A stretch of 64,000 nucleotides of DNA, taken from contig NC_056552.1 in NCBI RefSeq assembly GCF_910596095.1, forward strand, positions 13,435,111 through 13,499,110. Reading direction: 5' to 3'. The position numbers and the translations under genes were made by a program. Positions within the stretch are counted from its first letter, which is position 1, and every line of letters begins with the position of its first letter. Shown here in pieces: positions 62,101 to 64,000 of the stretch. A model generated the notes under the pieces. It saw nothing but the letters and a program-made list of their open reading frames with translations. It made no database searches and was not told where the DNA came from. The DNA is from Thunnus maccoyii. Taxonomy: Eukaryota > Chordata > Actinopteri > Scombriformes > Scombridae.

Positions 62101-63666
62101 GCCTGTCTTAGCAAGAGGTTAAATGTTTGGTGACATCAAGGGGCGAGAAGACATAAGAGGCTCTTGTTTTGTATAATGGGCTGCTTAAGTGGCCCACATA
62201 GTGACCGGCCCCCACTCCCGACGGCCAGTCTGACTCTGCCCCGGGATGACGATGCATGTCGATCGGTCGGTCATCAGCTTCTCCTCATATCTCCGAAAAC
62301 AGACCCTATATTGGCAATCTAAATGGTTACTTTCTTGCCTGAAAAAATATTAAAACTTAATAAAGTGACATATTAACAGTACTACAGCGAAATTTACAAC
62401 AGCTTTTTCCCTGGCTCCACCAGGCAAGATCTGGCCCAGATCCGGCCCACACCCGACACTTTTGGCACTTTCAGCCGGCCCACATACCGCGTGGAATGAT
62501 GGCACTTGGGCGGTCCACCCCTGTTTCTCAGATCTGGGCCACATGCAAGCCGTATGTCAACCAAGAACAAACCAGATAAACCAGAACTGGCCCCCACATC
62601 CAGAATACAAATACCTGAGAACACCGCATCTTTACTAAAAAAGGCCCACATCTGATTCGGGATACTTTGGCTGTATTTGCTATTTTACATGTGGGCCATT
62701 TCAGGCTCACATCCATTTTGTTCGGGCCAGAAGAAGGCCATCAGTGCCACATCATTGCCTGAAGTGGCCTTCTTCTTCTGTATTTTATTTATTTCTTATA
62801 CATGGCAAGGAAAATGTCATGTTTTAATACTCATTTATAAGGCTGCAATTTAAGATTAGTGTTAAGACTGGTTTATTTGTTAGCCTGCATTCTTTTTTTC
62901 TAATAACATGCCAAATATTTGGTCCATAACAGATTAAAAAAATGAATTTCAGCAAATCTCAGTGATGTTTGCAAAAAGTCCAAAACCCACAGATATTCAA
63001 TTTTAGATATAACACACAGAGAGGCAGCAAATCCTCACATTTTAGAAGCTGTAACCAGTGAATGTTAGCCTGTTTTCCTTGATAAATAACTTAAATAATT
63101 GATAACTGAAATCATTGTCAGTTGATTTTCTGATTGACAGCATAAGATGCTCAAGTAAATTAATTTTAAGACAAAAAATTCTGCCTCCTTGTAAGTTTAG
63201 CTCATAAAGTCACAATCTTACCTGAGCACAGTTCCCCCTTGTAGCGCAGGCAGTTGAAGTCATCACACTCACACAGTTTGCCCCAGACTTTGCCAAAGTC
63301 ACTGCTGTGGCACACACACTGGCCACACACGCAGTCCCCGCGGCCGCTGCAAATCGCAGACTGGGGCCCTCCGGAGCCCGCTGGTCCACTGCAGCGGTCC
63401 TGCTCTGTGGGATTATAGTCACCCTCGGCACACTCACAGTGTGGTCCCAAACGACCTGGGTGGCACAAGCAGATGCCACACTCGTAGGTGCCGTTGCCAT
63501 GGTTACACTTTGGGCTGTTGGGCTGGGCTTTGGTCTGGCACTTGCAGTCGCACTCGAAGGTGACGGTGATGGAGAGGGCGTCCTTGAAGCCCACAGGCTT
63601 GATGATGAAGGTTTTCTTCTTCTGTTTGGGGCAACCACGAGCTCTGGCCTCCACACTGAAAGTGAC
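53224..63666 (-). CDS. itgb3: Integrin beta-3, C-terminal part (last six exons; gene continues past the right edge)
   Basis: Integrin beta-3 pairs with alpha-IIb or alpha-V as a receptor for fibrinogen and RGD ligands at the plasma membrane. Exons here: 63666-63222, 57498-57276, 57181-57081, 56101-55982, 54171-54005, 53292-53224; 1125 nt, 374 residues plus TGA, in frame throughout. The visible part starts in the lower hybrid/PSI-proximal region ([20 protein letters not shown]), covers the cysteine-rich EGF modules, the beta-tail, the membrane helix and the cytoplasmic tail. The beta-3 assignment rests on the tail ([29 protein letters not shown]) and KSILYVV. Ligand-binding betaI and PSI domains lie outside. 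Fish may have two itgb3 copies; which this is cannot be told. Confidence 0.94.
56971..57056. mobile_element. 86-bp palindromic Tc1/mariner-like element beside an itgb3 splice donor
   Basis: Opens TATACAGTACCAGTCAAAGG and closes TTGACTAGTACTGTATA, with GACACACTTTCTCATTCAA facing GAATGGGAAGGTGTGTCC, so nearly the whole unit folds on itself. TA borders fit a mariner-type target. It ends 24 bp from exon 57081-57181, within the donor-side intron. Confidence 0.7.
57081..63666 (-). CDS. itgb3: itgb3 integrin EGF-like modules
   Basis: Three exons (63666-63222, 57498-57276, 57181-57081) encode the cysteine-rich stalk. Repeated C-x-C-G-x-C patterns are clear: [72 protein letters not shown], then [18 protein letters not shown]. 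These match human I-EGF1 to I-EGF4 in order and spacing. In integrins this region bends and extends during activation. An RGD tripeptide occurs by chance inside GRGDCVC (human has RGEC). A 5.7-kb intron (57499-63221) splits the modules. Confidence 0.92.
59795..60004. repeat. Interspersed element with a perfect 26-bp inverted repeat
   Basis: GGTGATTAGCTTAGCTTAGC and six more bases at 59795-59820 are the exact reverse complement of 59979-60004. The inside includes AGAGCCAGGCTAGCC. Such GCTTAGC-bearing units are common in teleost genomes; the full element probably extends a little past both arms. It lies in the 5.7-kb itgb3 intron. Confidence 0.65.
61105..61340. mobile_element. GGGCTGCAA-family element in itgb3 intron
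   Basis: CGGCTGTAAAAAAATGATCC, TGTTGATTATTTTCTCAATTA, AAATGTCAGAATATGG and CATATTAAGTTTACTATCAT match the family. Right end is unclear. Confidence 0.55.
62190..62765. repeat. GC-richer interspersed repeat with many GGCCCACA motifs
   Basis: The motif GGCCCACA or its complement TGTGGGCC recurs at 62192, 62448, 62477, 62643 and 62692, with related TCTGGCCCAGATCCGG at 62431. The base composition differs from the AT-rich intron around it. Small open frames on the minus strand here are not gene-like. Probably a teleost transposon fragment; class unknown. Confidence 0.5.
62920..63150. mobile_element. Partial GGGCTGCAA-family element close to an itgb3 exon
   Basis: AAAAGTCCAAAACCCACAGA, TATTCAATTTTAGATATAAC, CACATTTTAGAAGCTGTAAC and TCATTGTCAGTTGATTTTCTG match the inner and right parts. 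It ends about 70 bp before the acceptor-distal end of exon 63222-63666. Confidence 0.55.
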
Positions 63667-64000
63667 CTGGATGAGAGGAGGGAAGAGACATTGTAACATG
63701 TCAAACTTTGGATGAAAGAAGTATTTAGTTTTAATGTTTTTTCATGGCATAGAGATTCTGCATCCTAATTCTACAAAATCAGATACACACAAGACATAGT
63801 GAAGTGTATATGTGTAGATACAGTAGTGTGACAAATGTTTTGTGGCTAGTACAGAAATAATGTGTCTGTATGACTCTGGTGTATATTACATAACATGTAA
63901 CCGCACTTAAATGGCTCACTCAATGTTCGTTTAATAGCTGCTCAAATTTCCAGCATTGTTTATTCACTGTAGGCTCCTTTAACAAGAAACAGCTTAAAGA

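Larger units (their letters stand above)
57499..63221. other. itgb3: Large itgb3 intron (5.7 kb)
   Basis: Holds four of the repeats listed separately (near 59.8-60.0, 61.1, 62.2 and 62.9 kb). No extra coding exon with integrin similarity was found; the flanking exons join in frame (Ser-Gly-His-Gly). Confidence 0.6.

Noticed and set aside
63316..63420. RGD tripeptide in an itgb3 EGF module as a functional cell-binding motif
   Set aside because: It falls within the conserved CSxRGxC pattern of I-EGF modules (human has RGE there) and integrins bind, rather than display, RGD.

Overview
The window is nuclear DNA from a ray-finned fish, most likely a spiny-rayed (percomorph) teleost. It has compact intron-split vertebrate genes, many simple-sequence tracts and short interspersed repeats of teleost type, and a brca1 gene. 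No species can be named from the sequence alone.

Four protein-coding genes account for the coding sequence; I rebuilt each exon by exon from splice sites and reading-frame continuity. (1) brca1, minus strand, 3052-24617: 20 coding exons, 1469 codons plus stop, with RING, large central exon, PALB2-type coiled coil and two BRCT repeats. (2) becn1 (Beclin 1), plus strand, 27457-32843: 11 coding exons, 447 codons, complete. (3) tlk2 (Tousled-like kinase 2), minus strand, 34682-44356: 20 coding exons, 698 codons, complete, with a non-coding first exon near 45.9 kb. (4) itgb3 (integrin beta-3), minus strand: the last six coding exons (53224-63666, 374 codons); the rest lies beyond the right edge.

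Layout: brca1 and becn1 are head to head with about 0.9 kb between their probable first exons; becn1 and tlk2 are tail to tail with 3' ends roughly 150 bp apart; tlk2 and itgb3 point the same way and are separated by about 7 kb of repeat-rich intergenic DNA. All four have human orthologues on chromosome 17q (BRCA1 and BECN1 at 17q21.31, ITGB3 at 17q21.32, TLK2 at 17q23), so this looks like a compacted piece of that syntenic block. The genes act in separate processes (DNA repair and checkpoint, autophagy, chromatin replication, cell adhesion); nothing suggests a shared pathway.

The non-coding remainder holds several repeat families: a TTAA-flanked foldback element (two copies), a GGGCTGCAA-type palindromic element (about six copies), a hAT-like element, a short Tc1/mariner-like palindrome, a decayed LINE, a 26-bp perfect inverted-repeat element, and a directly duplicated ~540-bp block that brackets the tlk2 promoter. 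No tRNA, rRNA, CRISPR or prokaryotic feature was seen. No novel gene system was found; the most unusual items are the duplicated exon-like block around the tlk2 promoter, the foldback family, and a tetranucleotide repeat abutting a tlk2 splice donor.
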